NCBI GenBank assembly: GCA_037074705.1
Contig: CM073590.1
Location: forward strand, 222,338,246 to 222,402,245
DNA: 64,000 nt
Direction: 5' to 3'
DNA from: Zhengitettix transpicula
Taxonomy: Eukaryota; Arthropoda; Insecta; Orthoptera; Tetrigidae
This document shows, in pieces, positions 24,143 to 37,689 of this stretch; positions within the stretch are counted from its first letter, which is position 1; every line of letters begins with the position of its first letter. The notes below the pieces were generated by a model, which was given only the letters and a program-made list of their open reading frames with translations, was not told where the DNA came from and did not search any database. The translations under genes and the position numbers were made by a program.

Positions 24143-24419
24143 AACACCCTATTCTTCAGAATTTTTTTAATTATTGTATTAAAAATATAATATATACAAA
24201 CACAACGTTTCGTCCCTGATTGGAACCTCTTCAGGTGTATAGTTACATTCAGTTATAATTTATTATAAAAAATATAGGTTGACAAATTTTCTATAATAAA
24301 TTATAATTGACTGTATAATTTTTTTACATATACATATCCAATCTGGGACGAAACGTTGAGTTTGATATGTATTGTTTTAAATAAAATAATTAAATCTTTT
24401 TTGTGACTGATAGGGTGTT
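24143..24419. repeat. 277-bp fold-back element with a hammerhead-like arm
   Basis: Outer termini are perfect 10-base inverted repeats, AACACCCTAT and ATAGGGTGTT. The arms continue for about 85 bases, through TTTAATTATT to CAACGTTTCGTCCC and TGATTGG or AGATTGG. On the minus strand the left arm gives CTGAAGA (24234-24228), a bulged G, hairpin GTTCC/GGGAC, GAAA (24211-24208), CG, TT, and a helix I of ACAC with GTGT. The right arm, plus strand, keeps only the GGGACGAAACGTTG half. No coding frame, and no clear target-site duplication. It is either a miniature inverted-repeat element or a short relative of Penelope-like elements. Confidence 0.75.
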
Positions 24420-27400
24420 GTTTTAATTACTTATTAAGACAGATAATTATGATTATTAAAATTGCATGTCCCTGTTCTTTAGGCCGATTGAACGGTAAAA
24501 ATAACTATTTTTTTTCAGGCAAGTCGTTTTAAGTTCCTGTAAATTTAAGATATAAATTATTTTAATTTAATTAGCAATATTTACAAAAATAGATTTAGAT
24601 TTATTGACTCCATTAGATCATACTGAGGAAATACGACAAAATAAAAAGTGTTAGCATAGTAGTAAATAACAAAATGAAGAAAGATAATAAATGATAATAC
24701 ATTTATATTATGTAATTAAATAACACGCTTAGCAAGTAAATTCAATACTTTAATTAGAGAATACACTAATGACAAAATATAAATAAAAAATTCTGCGAAA
24801 AATGAGATACGTAAATGAGAATTAATTAATTTTTATTATATTAATGAAATTCGTTTATAATTTAAGGGAAATATTACCCAAATATTCTAAAAATTAATTA
24901 ATTTTTATTTTATCTCAGTGATAAACGAAAAAAAATTATTTGGTCACAGTTAAAACATTTAAAACAACGATGTTCTCGGCGGGATTATAGTCAGTGGTCG
25001 AAATTCTAGTTGTCAAACGACTTGTTGAAGGAAGCAAAAGCTGGAAAGGTTAAAATTATACTGAGATGACGGATAAGTTTTTAAGGAAACTACGTAAGAT
25101 CACAAAAGGCTGTTATGAAAGAAACAGTTGAGTATAAATCTCGATTTAATAGACATTCTTTTCACTTTTATTAACTTGATTTCATGTTTGATATCAGTTG
25201 TAAGGAGGAAATTTAGCAATTTTTAAAACATAGACAGAAGAAAACTGCACGTGAGCTAATAAATTATTCGAATCACCTTTTATAATACTACATTAAAGTA
25301 CGTCAACAGTTGTAAATATATTAATTACTTTTACAAAATGTATTCCAATATAATATATTATTTTTCTGCGTCTTCCATAGCTGCTTCAACTTGTTTTAAT
25401 ATTTCAAGTGCACTTTCGACCCCGCGAGACTTTCCTACAGGTAAATTATTCCTCTCTATTCTTGAGTAGCTGAGGGAAGAAAATTTTCCCTACACCTGCC
25501 TTGGGTTTATTTTCAATTCATCACCGCGCTTTCCAAATTGGTGGGATTTAAAATTTTTCTCAATATCCTTTGAACTACGTTAGCTTAAAAAGAAGGTCGA
25601 CACCTGGCTTTCAGTAATTATCCCTCTGACGAAGAATTTCCGTAACCATGTCCAAAAATAACGATTATAAATGTTGTAATACTAAAGATCAAAACATCGA
25701 TCATGATTGAGAGATTTCAGGGTTCATCTGTGGTGTAACAAGTTCAACCAGATAACTTAATTTAGGTTGGAGTAATTTAACTTTAATTTTATTTTTAATG
25801 ATTTATTAAACACTCCAGAAATAAAATTATTATAAAATAAAAAACTATTAAATATATAACTTAACTACTCATGGTTAAAACTAATAATCTTTTTTCGCAG
25901 AGAATTGTGGATTTAAATTTTGTTTCTGGTGGTGAGTAGAAAGTGTTATATTTAGATTCATTGATTAGAAATTCATTTAAATATACTTTTTTAAAATTAT
26001 ACTACATCACATATTTTAAAATAAAAGTAAATATTAATTCATGCTGACCAATTACACTATTCTTAATATGATAATATTATAGCAAAAAAACTAATAGTTG
26101 ATGTTACCTATATAAAGTTTAGTAATAAAGTTAAATTTTTAATTATGCATGACTTCCCTACAGAGTAGATAATCATAAATTTGTTAAGTTTAAGTTAGAA
26201 TTTAATTGTCTTATTTCTTTATATTTAATTTCGGCCGTTAGCTTGTTAAAAAAATTCCGATACAAATGTTATAAAGTATTGAATTCATTTGCCAATAGTT
26301 TTTGGTCCTTTCAATTAATGACTGAAAGTCACATCTAATTTTTGAGATAAAATAATATCTAGGAATTTACATGTGAGAGTATGTCTAATATTTTGAAACG
26401 TCTTCCACGACAGTTAATGTATTACTCGAAAAGTTTGTATTAAGACATTATTTAATGAAATTATTCCATATATACTATGACGAATATTTTAGATATTAAT
26501 TGTAATAAGAACTGAAGGGTTTGACTTACTATAGAACAAGATGGAAAGCGTGCCTGGGTAATCCAAAATTATAAACTCCTTTATTATCGGAGAACATTTA
26601 CTTAAAGGGGCTATCGTTGGCTGTGTCAAAGGATTAACGGTGAACAAGTGACACGACCCCAAATGTATCGACAAAAAAATTGAGAATGAGCAAAGAATAA
26701 TAAAAGCAACTAATGGTTTGTAAAGATATTCAAAAGAGGAACATAAATCTTCCCTATCTGAAGAAGAGAAAGTAGATAGTGACGCAGGGAAAATAAGTTA
26801 GCTGTGTTTTTTTTAGTGTAATGATGATAAAACTGAATGGGAGTGTACATATTAATTAATTTATTCAGAGATCAAATTATTCACATCCCATGCATCTGTA
26901 CCTATGGAGAACTTTTGTGATCCTGTTGTTACCAGACTGTTTTACTGGGACATGGAACCTTATTGTCGAGATACTGCACCTGCATTGACAAAATAAAATT
27001 GTGCTTTGGAAGATCGTTTTTGGTAGAACTAATATACGTTACGCTGCAAGGACTTGTAATACTTCGCGTGAACCCCGTAGTGGAGAAATTCAAATTTAGA
27101 GGTGGAAATGTCAAAATTCGATTGAACAGATGCCGAAAGGGGATGCAGAGAAAGTCTGGGGACAGGTAAAAATTTAAAGTTGATGTTGAGAAAAGTAATA
27201 GAGGCAGTTACAGTTGATTCGGAACAGTGACAACTGATACACGTAGTTATATTATTGAGGTGGAGAATTATAGAGCGTTATAAATAAGAAGTCTCCTGGC
27301 GTAGCCACGTGGAGGGGGACACTGGTGGCACGCACGACACTCGACTTATACAGCTCACTGAAAGCAGTAGAATAATAGCGCTATTGTTAAGCAACGTTGT

Positions 27401-30400
27401 GATTGGATGATACAGGGTCGCACCCCTCGCGGGAACTTACCGCCATCGGTCCTCTAATTTAAAACAGACTACAGTCTGGAATCAGTTGAAGACTACGGAC
27501 GTAGAGGAAAACTCACCATAGGTACTCTCAAACAACATGAGAAGAATGAATCTAAATGCTTTACTATGCGTAAGGATTTATATATTTTTCGACTGCTCTA
27601 AGTAGTTAACCAACCCTCAGATTACCACGGATTGAGATTTAATAGTTTAAGTCTTTTTAAATTGTTATTACGTAGATTATTATATTTTTAAATTGACGCA
27701 GATTATTAAATTTTATTTTTTAATTGAGGAATTGTAAATATAAAAGCAAGACTACGTTCATCATAATGAAAGGATACTTTTGTACATAGTTCATTTTTAA
27801 TATTAATATTAAATTAAATATTACAATAGAGAAACTAAGAAGGAATATTTTGAAAACGTATATTTTTACTGATTTTGAAAAATTCGGATGTAGGATAGGA
27901 ATGAATACAGATATAATAAAATTCTCAATCGATAGAATCTAACATCCTAGATTTTAAGCAATCTGATGTCAAAAAATTTTAATAAAAATTATTAACGGGC
28001 TGCTGGTTGGATATAATATAATAAAACCCAGATCCGATTAGTTTTGCGAAATTAGGAGAAGAGATTTGCGTCCCTGCCAAAGATATTGACCAAGAAACAT
28101 TCTCTACTCCTCCTCCTGGAGAAGAAGCACGGAAGCCGTAACTAAGTGCCGCTAGAAACTGCTGGGAACAGCTTTTTTGATAAGTAGGTCGATAACGTGA
28201 GTGCACGATATGTGAGGTTGGTATCCTGGACCTAGGCCACTGAGAGGTGTTTGTCTGAGGTCGTCTTCTTCTTGCGTCTGTCTGTGTTTACGCCGCCTTA
28301 GCTGTTTATTTGGCCATACTTCTCTCTTGCCGCGTTGCTCTTGTTTCTACTGAACCCGACCGGAGTAACACATTTCTCTTTTTGCCGCTTCTATTTCAGT
28401 CGCCGATCTTTCTGAATCGTTCGTCACGCCCCTTCGCCATTCACATAATTCCCGTCTATTAAGACTGGGATCTATCTCTCCGTTTCGCTCTGCCGAAGGT
28501 AAACGGAAACATTATTTCGCACAGCCGTAATTATGTAATTTATAATTTTGGATAGAAGAGCAGAAAAATTAATTTGATTTAATGTTTAAGTTCTACCTCC
28601 CATTTTTATTTTATTTACTGGCGTCAGGAGCCGTCATATGAAATAACCCTTATTAACAGTTTCGCTTAATAAAAGCACAGAAATTGGTAAAAATAATTAA
28701 TTAATAATGATTGACATATTCTATATGCATGTAGTCATCCTTTGTTAATTTAATACATTAAATAAAATAATTAATACTGTCTACTAACGTTTCTTGCACG
28801 TATATATCAAACTGTTCCTCCCCGCGCCAACGTCTTAATACCACTGTACCTTCAGCCTTTACATAGTGAGCCCTGTCATCCTCTTACTGTACCTTGCACT
28901 ACAGTCCTTACTTCTATGCTACAACAACTTGTGTACTTTTTAACTGCACAAAACGCACCGTTTTATTGTCTTTACAAGTGCTTTTCAATTACATTTATAG
29001 CGCAAGTATACAGATTTTTTAGGTTTCTCTTTTGGAGCTTTCCTATTAACTGTAGTGTGATCATGTCTTGTTGTCGGAGGATCAAATTTTGCATATCGGC
29101 ATTAACACCAGTTACAAAGTGCAACCGTAAATAAAACAAGCCGCCGGGAAAGTGGATTTGGAGGGACAGGTTTTTGTTTCGACCACGCAGCGGGTGGTCT
29201 CAGGATCTGAAAAGGGTCAACGCAGATGGGTTAGTTTGTATAGAGGCAGGAGTAAGATTCTTGTCGGAAGAACGGTCTGGACAGTCGGAAAGAGAGGCAA
29301 GATATTCTGTTATGCTCATCCAGATGGTTGAGAATTGAAGAGCTACAGATAAAATAAGCTTCGAAAGCGACGAATTGCGACAAGACTGCAATGGAAGCTG
29401 TGTGGTGAAAACTGACTGGACGATTGAATGAGTATCTTCCGTGGGATAGAAACCGCTATACTTTACGTAAGTAAATCCCGCGTTTGTCTTTTATTACATT
29501 TATAAAGAAAATTTCAATTTTCATTTTCATGCTAGATTATTTCGCATTCCATCTTGATATATTCTTATGTTACAGAGCGCACTTTATATAGTTGGGTGAA
29601 TTGATAATAATTTGTAATAATGAATTGTTGAACAAATTACCTTTGCGTTATTATGTTCAAATACATTATATCAAACAAAATTTAATCAGAACTTAAATTA
29701 TTATTTATAAAATAAAAAGTCTCATTTAAACAACCTTCCCACTTAAATATTCAACTTCATGTAATAATTACTTCAGACACATACTTTCATTGCATCTCAT
29801 CTAGAAATATGGAAAACAATCCTTTGTTCGACTTGAATGATTATTTTATTCTGCTATACGACTTTTTATGTAAAGTTTTCGTGCTGAAAATAGAAATTTT
29901 GCATAGAAACCAAGGTTAATTGTATTTTACCTCATTACGAAGACAGCATCATTGTATTTTTATTCGACACTCCAAAAATTTGATCTCATGAACGCGTTCT
30001 ACTAGAAAAATTCACAAGTTAAAAATGTTATTACAATAATAAATACAGGAAGAAAAAGTAAAGATGCTAATTTACAGTAACTTCTATAAATTAATTTATT
30101 ATAATATTATACTTATTATATATATATATATATTTATTTATTGAAAATGAAATAAAATTAACATCATTAACTGAATTTTATTTGCTTTATATTAGCAGTT
30201 TCAATTTTTTATTCTCAATTGTGATTAAATGTGTTAATAATAAAATAATTCATTTGCTTTCGACAAAAACTCGTTTCCATCACGTAATTATCTCGTTTCG
30301 CGGAACAGCAGAAGTTATTAAATTGTGACCGCGATGCAAGCGAACAATATAAATATTTTTATTATTTTTTATTAAATTTGCGTAAATGTTTTCGTAAGGT

Positions 30401-31040
30401 AAACTTCGTTACCGAGAATTATATTCAATGACCCAAACGTACTTGTTATTTTTTAATATCTTCTTTAATAAGGGTACGGTGATTTTGTTATTTCAACTCA
30501 ATATTTATGTTACTTTTACCTGATTCGCTGTGGGGAAAAAAATTCCGTATTTGGGAAAGGTTTGTTTTGTTTCGTCTCCGATATAAAGGAAAACACAGCT
30601 GTTACAACAAGCAATTCGGTGTTGTCAGAATGAGATATAACGTGGAAAATATAATTAAACGAATTTGTGGGTAGGCTATAAAATCTGTTTAGACGATGAT
30701 TGAAAGCGCCGAGTATGTGAATGCCCTACGAGAATTTTATGTTTAGAAAATTATAAGCGCATTTATTACCCATCAATTTTTTTTGTGTGTTTTCAAGATT
30801 AGCCTTTCGGTTATTAAGTCATTTTAAGTAATGCCATTCGACGATGATAAAAAATAATTTTTCCTTGTAGTTTTTTGATAGTTAGTTGAGCATTGGTCGT
30901 TTTATAAAATTGTTAGAGTTCTAATAACAGAAATATGTTACAATATATGATGTTCGGCCGTTTTCTAACCAATCTATTTGTTTAAGAACGACTTGTTGAA
31001 ATTCTTAGTGGGAATTCGTGTAGCTTCAACATGGACAAGT
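24420..31040. other. long AT-rich intergenic stretch, no gene seen
   Basis: Mostly AT-rich DNA with frequent stops, and a short (TA)n run at about 30117-30132. Less AT-rich patches occur at about 27280-27530, 28060-28500 and 29130-29460. None has an open frame with a recognisable domain, though exons or regulatory DNA could be hidden there. Confidence 0.45.
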
Positions 31041-31043
31041 GTT

Positions 31044-31698
31044 GCTTATAGGTCAATTTTTTTAGGTAACAGGCTACATGAGGGTAATCCACATGGTGGC
31101 AACTCCCCTTTAATAGCATAGGAAGGGATTTGAAAGGGGGGATACGGAAAGGTAGAGAAAGGTAGCCAAGGGTTAACTTGGGCCCCGGGCTATATTTTAA
31201 GGATCCTACCCGGCATTCGCCTAAAGAAATGCAGGACAAACCCTAGAATAACCTGCATAAGGTAGGTCGGGCATTGGGTAGTTGTCCCACACCCTTCCGA
31301 TAGCGGGAGAGGAGTTTGCTGTGGGGACGCAGCATTCCCTTCTGCGTCCCTCGACCAGTGTATTCCAATGGGAATAACGGACGACTCTTACCGTTTGCCC
31401 AAGGTCTGTGACACCGGAACATACACTTCTCAGAACAGGCCGAGGTGCCTCGGCTTGTGGGAACCATAGTTCAAAAACCATAGTTCAAAAACCATAGTTC
31501 TTCGAAGGTAGCCCCTTCGTATCTCTCCTACAAGGTTCTGCCAGCGAGAGAACATCCCTCGCAGGTTACCTGCGAGAGGATTCCCATTGGAATAGTCGGC
31601 CAGCTGCCTCCTAAACTGGTCGAGGGACGCAGAAGGGAATGCTGCGTCCCCACAGCAAACTCCTCTCCCGCTATCGGAAGGGTGTGGCTTATAGGTCA
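31044..31698 (-). repeat. family A repeat with 12-bp target-site duplication
   Basis: The element (31056-31686) is flanked by identical copies of GCTTATAGGTCA at 31044-31055 and 31687-31698. Next to the left duplication is a run of seven T (31057-31063), the A tail read from the minus strand, then AGGTAACAGGCTACATGAGG. This is the signature of target-primed reverse transcription. The copy also has an inverted second partial arm at about 31580-31686, complementary to 31285-31360. The spacer matches that of the 5-kb copy. A 14-base unit, ACCATAGTTCAAAA, is repeated about 2.7 times at 31463-31500. A minus-strand frame contains AGNLRGMFSRWQNLVGEIRR. Confidence 0.88.
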
Positions 31699-32999
31699 TC
31701 TTCGTTTCTTTCTCTTCTAGAAACATCCAACAAATCTGGCTGTGAGCTGAGGTACAATCTCACTATTTCCTACGTACTTAGAATTCGATAGTTGGAAAAA
31801 TAAATAAAATAAGAAAAAAATGATTAAATACTTATTTTCCAATACCATTCTAGTTAAAAAGATATGATATATTGTAATGTAAAGCTTAGTTGTCTGATCG
31901 AAAATAATACACTTAAGTATTGAAATATCCAGAATTAGGAGACATTATCTTCAGGCCAGTAGTAAATAAGTAACAACTTAAGAACCGACTTTTGTTCTTA
32001 ATTGCCTCTAAACCTTTACGGTAGGAATCGTATCGAAACATTCCAAGTTTAAGGGCCGGAAGTCACCGTTTTACGACCTTCAGACAGTCATTTGGCACTT
32101 GAGACATTAATAACGTTTTTAACGAAACATATATATATTTTTTGTTATCAAACGCCAAAATGTCAATTGCGTAACATATGCAAATTACCGCCTGTAATTA
32201 TTTTTATTATTAGCTCGTAACATTGGACTTTGCGCTCTGCTAATTGAGCCGTCAGTCCTCTCAGCCACAAAAGAAAACGCCTCCGCGTGAAGAAACAAAA
32301 AGAAAAACAAGCAGCAGCTTTTGTCTACTCTTATGAGCCTTTCCGTTCCGCAGCACTTTCCCCTTTTTCTTTTATACGCTACAATATATACAAATATTTG
32401 ATTTAAAGCAGCAGTAAAATTAAAGGATGCATATAAGAAACGCAAGAAGATTTACAACAGCAATAAAATCACAAGAAGTGAAAAAATATAAAATGGTGGC
32501 AAAATTGTATCGCGTTTTCCAGTTCTCCGGGTATCGGCGAAATGATTTTTGTGAAAGTTTCGTAATATGTTGTACTTTTATTGTAAGGAGGTAGAAGGTT
32601 TAGTCATTATTCCATTGAACTAATTAATTTTGTCTCTTGTAACGCTAATCAAGGAACAAAACAAGAAGGCGTCTTAAAATATTAGATTATAATTATTGCC
32701 CGTTAAAGACGAAATAGTATTTCTCTTACGGATTCTAGTAAAGAAAGTAAATGAAAACATACTAACAATACTTCACAATTAAACAAATTTACACAAAGAT
32801 GATTAATTTAAGTGCGTTTTACTATAAAAATCACTATAAAACGCACATTTGCGGTTTGGCAATGACTATTCACACATATGGTAATATACTTGTTACAGGA
32901 AAAGATACACAACACACATTAATCGGTCCTCAAGACAATCTTTCTTACGCACGATTGATATTTGCTGCCTCAAATTTCTGCAGCAGAAGAGAAGCACAA
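31699..32999. other. intergenic, no gene seen
   Basis: AT-rich DNA with open frames of 70-86 codons on both strands (32185-32445 minus, 32799-33011 plus), none with a recognisable motif. The second overlaps the reverse-transcriptase remnant on the other strand. Confidence 0.4.
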
Positions 33000-33142
33000 A
33001 ACACGTCGTAACTGAAATAATTAAATCTGTATCATCCGCATATAAGAATGACTTTTTATTAGTTACTTATAACCACGAAAATCAGCAATATACAGAATAA
33101 ATATGATTGTAGTCCTAAAATAGAACCTTGCGGCACACCATA
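33000..33142 (-). pseudogene. LINE reverse transcriptase fragment, frameshifted
   Basis: On the minus strand one frame reads GVPQGSILG, the conserved substrate-binding motif of non-LTR reverse transcriptases. It is followed by a decayed FLIYINDL region (LFCILLIFVV). After a frame change comes LYADDTDLIIS, with the catalytic YADD motif at about 33029-33043. The usual order and spacing of these two motifs is kept. Stops and at least one frameshift make it non-functional. The rest of the protein is not recognisable on either side, so this is a short remnant. Confidence 0.75.
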
Positions 33143-34888
33143 GGTTCAGTTAATTAACTCAATGTATTTATTTTCAATCAATTCTTTGGTTTTTAAATTT
33201 TTCAGTGTTAATGTTGAAAGTAATAATTAATTTCCCTTAGCCTGAAAGGTCAGTGAAGACAGGCTCTCGAAATAGAGAGATATAAAGTTGGAGTTTTTAC
33301 TCTGGTACAACCTACGACAAGCAGTCAACATCAGACTGGTCAATATCCTCGGGTCCCTGTACCAGAGTCGCCTTCGCCGTCAAACTAGAAGACGCCACAA
33401 CGCCACGGTAACCGGATTATAAATCTTAAGTACTGAGCCAAACATTTTAAATTATTATTGTAATTGTGCCATCAAATTTAAATCAAAGGGAATTTGTAAG
33501 CCCAAAAGACTTCAATACTAATGTCACTTCGATGGAAAGAGAAAGAAATACGATTTTAGTTTATATTTATTAAAATTATATTTGATAATCAGCACTTCAT
33601 ATTTTCTGGAGTGGCAATTAAATATCGCGGAATGCTCTGACCTTAAGAGGATAACTACAACGCAGTTTACAGAGGGAGGACTGACAATTTCTATTGTTTT
33701 TGTTGCAAGAGAAGTTGCGATGTGATATTAGGAAAAGCAGAATTGTTAAGATTTAATATTGTTCAGAAGGTTTTATTAATTAATTCATTATAAACAAAAT
33801 ATTGTAAGATAATTAGTAACTGACTTTTTGTTTTTTACAAACGTTCTAATTCAATGATAGTGTCATAAATCATCATATTGCGTTGATTTAGGATTAGTTA
33901 TATTGGTGCTAACGAAAATGGCATTTCATGCAAGAATATTTAACATTAAAGCAAATATTTTTAATAATAATAATAATAGAACAAATTGGAATTACTGAAT
34001 ATTTAGTTATGAAAGCGAAACAGTATTCACATAATAAGAGGCGCTTAATTCAATTTGTTGCCCACGTTGACGGTCACAAACAATAAAAACTAAATGAGCA
34101 CATGGCACGCAATTCTGACACGCCACCTTTCCTCGTCAGGAACGGAAGAACAGGGACAACCTTACAATGATTAAATAGTCATTATAAATATTAACGTGTT
34201 ATTTAGGAATTATCTGATGTGAAGGGATGTGTTTGCTAAAATTGATGGCTTGAATCGTGAATTGTCTTTCTTTAAACAATCCCGCTACACAGTAAATCGA
34301 GCGCTCTAATTTATTATTCACCTAACGTTTGTTTTCATTATCTACGCACACAGACTTCATTTTCTTCCTCCATAAACAACATTTCAAAATCGAAATTTTG
34401 TTCGTAAATTTGATATTGAAGTTCGCTGAACACTGATTTGAAGAAATGGAAAATATTAATTTTATTGATGGTCCACACCACACCTTAAGAGAAACTATCC
34501 ACTGATTAGTGAATACATAATATACATGTGTAGGATGTGCGGAGTTGGTCAACTGAATGTTTATACATGGTCGTACTGAACTAAGAGGATGGGCAGTATT
34601 TCTTTTTAGTTTATTAATAAACATTTCGGAGCATGAACCTTTTCTTGGTCTATTTATTTGCAAATAAATTTAAATTGAATGACCACATAAATAAACTCTC
34701 GGGGAAACTTAGCAAAATTTGCTTCATATTTTAAGAGAGTTAACTATGTCACCTTCCACCCGAAACCCCTCACAACAAAAAATAAAGAAGTCAAGGGCTA
34801 GAAAGTCACTGGACTCTCCACCAACACAAGCCAGCATATTTACCATATTTATTGTAAATACTTGTAAATGTATTAACAATAAAAAAAT
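33143..34888. other. intergenic with a short hairpin, no gene seen
   Basis: A 10-base inverted repeat, ACTCTGGTAC and GTACCAGAGT (33299-33308 and 33359-33368), encloses 50 bases in a GC-richer patch. A 113-codon minus-strand frame at 34322-34663 has no recognisable motif and I treat it as chance. Confidence 0.4.
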
Positions 34889-34890
34889 AA

Positions 34891-35360
34891 GTGTTAGCAA
34901 GGGAAGGCGATATATCTATATCTCCAATGATATACCATGCGTATTTTCGTTCTGTCATGTCTTACGGCATAGCAAACTGGGGTCGTTCACATCACGCGTT
35001 TAAAATTTTAAAACTACAAATGCGGGCCGTACGAATAATTTATCTGGTTCGGATTGAAATGCCAGTTGCAAGCCTTTGTTTGGTAAACTTGGGATTTTAA
35101 CTTTGCCTTGTACGTATATTCACGAAATTTTAAAGTTTGTCTCGAGGAACATCAATTTATATGCCCTAAACGGAAGAAATCATTTATTCAACAGTAGAAA
35201 TCGCCCTCAACTCCGCATTGAAAAGCATCGCCTAAGCCTTCCTGAATGAAGCATTCGTTATTCCGGGATAAATCTATACAATAGTCTTCCGGACGAAAGA
35301 AAAACTTTAAATATACTTTTTTTTAAAGAGATGCAAATCTTTGTTAATTAATGGAGCATA
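34891..35360 (+). pseudogene. LINE reverse transcriptase C-terminal region
   Basis: The plus strand reads YHAYFRSVMSYGIANWGRS, then LKLQMRAVRIIYLVR, then (next frame) LTLPCTYIHEILKFV and YSGINLYNSLPDERK. These match the conserved C-terminal segment of insect Jockey/CR1-type LINEs: AYFHSxxxYGIxxWG, QKRAIRI, LTLPCxYIxE, and xxNxLPxxIK. A stop after LGF, one after SLPE and a frame change show that it is broken. Upstream catalytic motifs are absent, so the copy is 5' truncated, as LINE insertions usually are. It is in opposite orientation to the fragment at 33.0 kb, so the two are separate insertions. Confidence 0.8.
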
Positions 35361-35600
35361 TTACTTGCTGAAAGAGTTCGAAGATAGGAAGAACAGATTA
35401 GATCCTCTTTGATAAAAATAGTCTGCTGGTATCCTATCAAGTTATTCTACTATAATTTTACGATTATAATCTCGTAGAATTTTTTAAACTTTTTATTAGT
35501 GATATTTGATTTTTTTCTTGTAATCTTAAATGATGACGTATACTATTTTCCTTAAACCTAAATATAAATCTATTTAAAGTTTCGTGAACCTTGTGGTCAT
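35361..35600 (+). repeat. LINE 3' untranslated region
   Basis: The sequence after the LINE frame contains CTTGTAATCTTAAATGATGA and TATTTTCCTTAAACC. This resembles CTTGTAATCTTATATTTACG and TTATTTCCTTGACC at 47.69-47.76 kb, and a third copy at 47.96-48.05 kb. Shared 3' ends suggest one LINE family. Confidence 0.5.
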
Positions 35601-37689
35601 GAGCCACTACTATTGTTCACATTACATATTCATAAAGGTAAGAATTTGTCTTCTATTGGACCCTTGGTTAAAATTTGTTACGTAGGTTTATGATAGCAAT
35701 GAATTTTATAGAACGATTTACTGTGCTTACACTGTTGAGAGCTACTTTTACGTTTATTGGACATTTGACTTGCATTTATTGGGGTTTCTGTTGAATTACA
35801 TTCAAAAATCTTGTCTTACATATAAATGTCACTGATCCCGAGTATTAATAAAAACCCCGAGGAAAGGAACTGATATGAATTAATAATAAACATCGGAATT
35901 ATTTTATCTAATTATATTCTCGTAATTAAATATGTAATTATTTTAACGCGCCCCAATCACAGCAGTTAAGATTTAACTAGTACAACTTCGTTTAGATGTT
36001 ATTCGCTATTGTCGCAACTGTGACAATTATATTTGTAACCCTCAACAAGGTAATCCGTGTTCTCGCATAATTGGACAGCAGCATAATACCCAGAACATTA
36101 CAGCCTAATCTTTTTTTTTTAAAAAAATAATAATTGATACAATGCCTTGGTATAAAGTTAAGTAGTTTTATATCTACGTAACAAGTAGTAGGTTGGTGAA
36201 GGGTATGACCGTACTTTTCTTAATAAATAAGCGATCAGCATATTTTATATCTCTCCTTGAATTCGTTTTTTCCCAATATTCCATACTCGGATAATTGTTA
36301 TTTTGCATTTTTTAAATTTTTTTAAATGATTCTGCCCTTATGATAGTTTATTTTTATTCCAGTGATAATTCTAAGGTCCATTATGTCTACTGCAGAATAT
36401 CGTAGGATGGAAAATGGCCAAAATGCAGAGTCTTTATTAAGATTTCCACATGTTGTGCTGTTTATCTTCAATCGTTGCATTAAAGTCTCAATTGTCCTAA
36501 ATTAAATGTTCAGTATTGTGATATGTTATAAACGCACGCGTATTTATTTAGGGTAAGTTATTAATCCGTTAAAACGTGAAACGAGAATGGTGGGAATTGT
36601 GCGGAGAATAAGGCGTGGCGGCCATTTTAAATGGCGCGGATGTCCGTGTTTATCTTTAATTACGGTTTCCCCGCGGATATTATCTCACAGTCTGTGTCGG
36701 AGAAGAGACGATCGCCAAAGGCAACCAGCGTGACCCGACAGTCGCAGAAAAAAACTGCAGTTCTCAATCGCAAGGAGCAATTGTTTTATTAATTACTAAA
36801 TGGAAAATGTATTATATAGTGGTCAAAACGGAGCAGTATGACTACTGGAATTATTAGAACATACAGTAGTCATGAAGTCTAAAATCAAATTGCAAAACGA
36901 CACGATACATTGTCCTAAAAATTAACCGAATTAAGTAGGCCGATTGTATTTTCAAACTTTTCTTATTAACGTTATTGCCCAAGTTTGGAAATATAGTTGC
37001 TGGTGACGATTAATGCTAATTTCTGCCCGCGTTTATATAGCATGCAGTAGACATGTAAGTACGATCAATAAAAAATGTAGCCAATAAGCCGTTTCAAGTC
37101 ACAGAATTGTCTATATTGATAAAGACCTCCCGGAAACACATGTTTTAAAAAAATGTTACTCCAACACCGTGATAAACAGTTTTCCTTTTGGACATATTTA
37201 ATTGGCAATAAGTCAATGAATATATATACGCCAATAACTGAGCTTTATTAGGCAATTAACGATTTTATTTAAAAAATTGTTACTTTAAATAAACTAACTA
37301 CTAAATATTAACACTATTGAAATCAATTACAAAACATTATATTTGTTGCGAAAGATGTAGGATGCCGATAATTAATATTAATTTAATATATATTAAGATT
37401 TGTCTATCATGTTAGGTCAACATGAAAGGTAGTGTACGATCTAAATTTTGGAGATTACTCTACATTTTATATCCAAAGTATGACCAAAAATGCAACAATA
37501 AACCGATAGAGTATTGTTTAAAACAGACACTTCTTTACACGTTGGAGAGTAATATAATCTTTTAGTATCATTTTTTAAGAACTCAGATTGAGGAATTTTC
37601 CGTGGGAAATAAAATAATGACAATTACAACATAATATAATTAAATTATAGAAAAAAATAACCAAAATAAAAAATTAGATGCTGTCAGTC
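35601..37689. other. intergenic, no gene seen
   Basis: AT-rich except for a CpG-containing patch at about 36560-36780 (around GTGGCGGCCATTTTAAATGG), which could be regulatory. No supported frame. Confidence 0.4.

Noticed and set aside
24345..24360. Second hammerhead in the right arm of the 24.2-kb element
   Set aside because: Only the GGGACGAAACGTTG half is present; no CTGANGA motif precedes it.
34322..34663. 113-codon minus-strand frame
   Set aside because: No recognisable motif, no coding-like composition, and no splice evidence.
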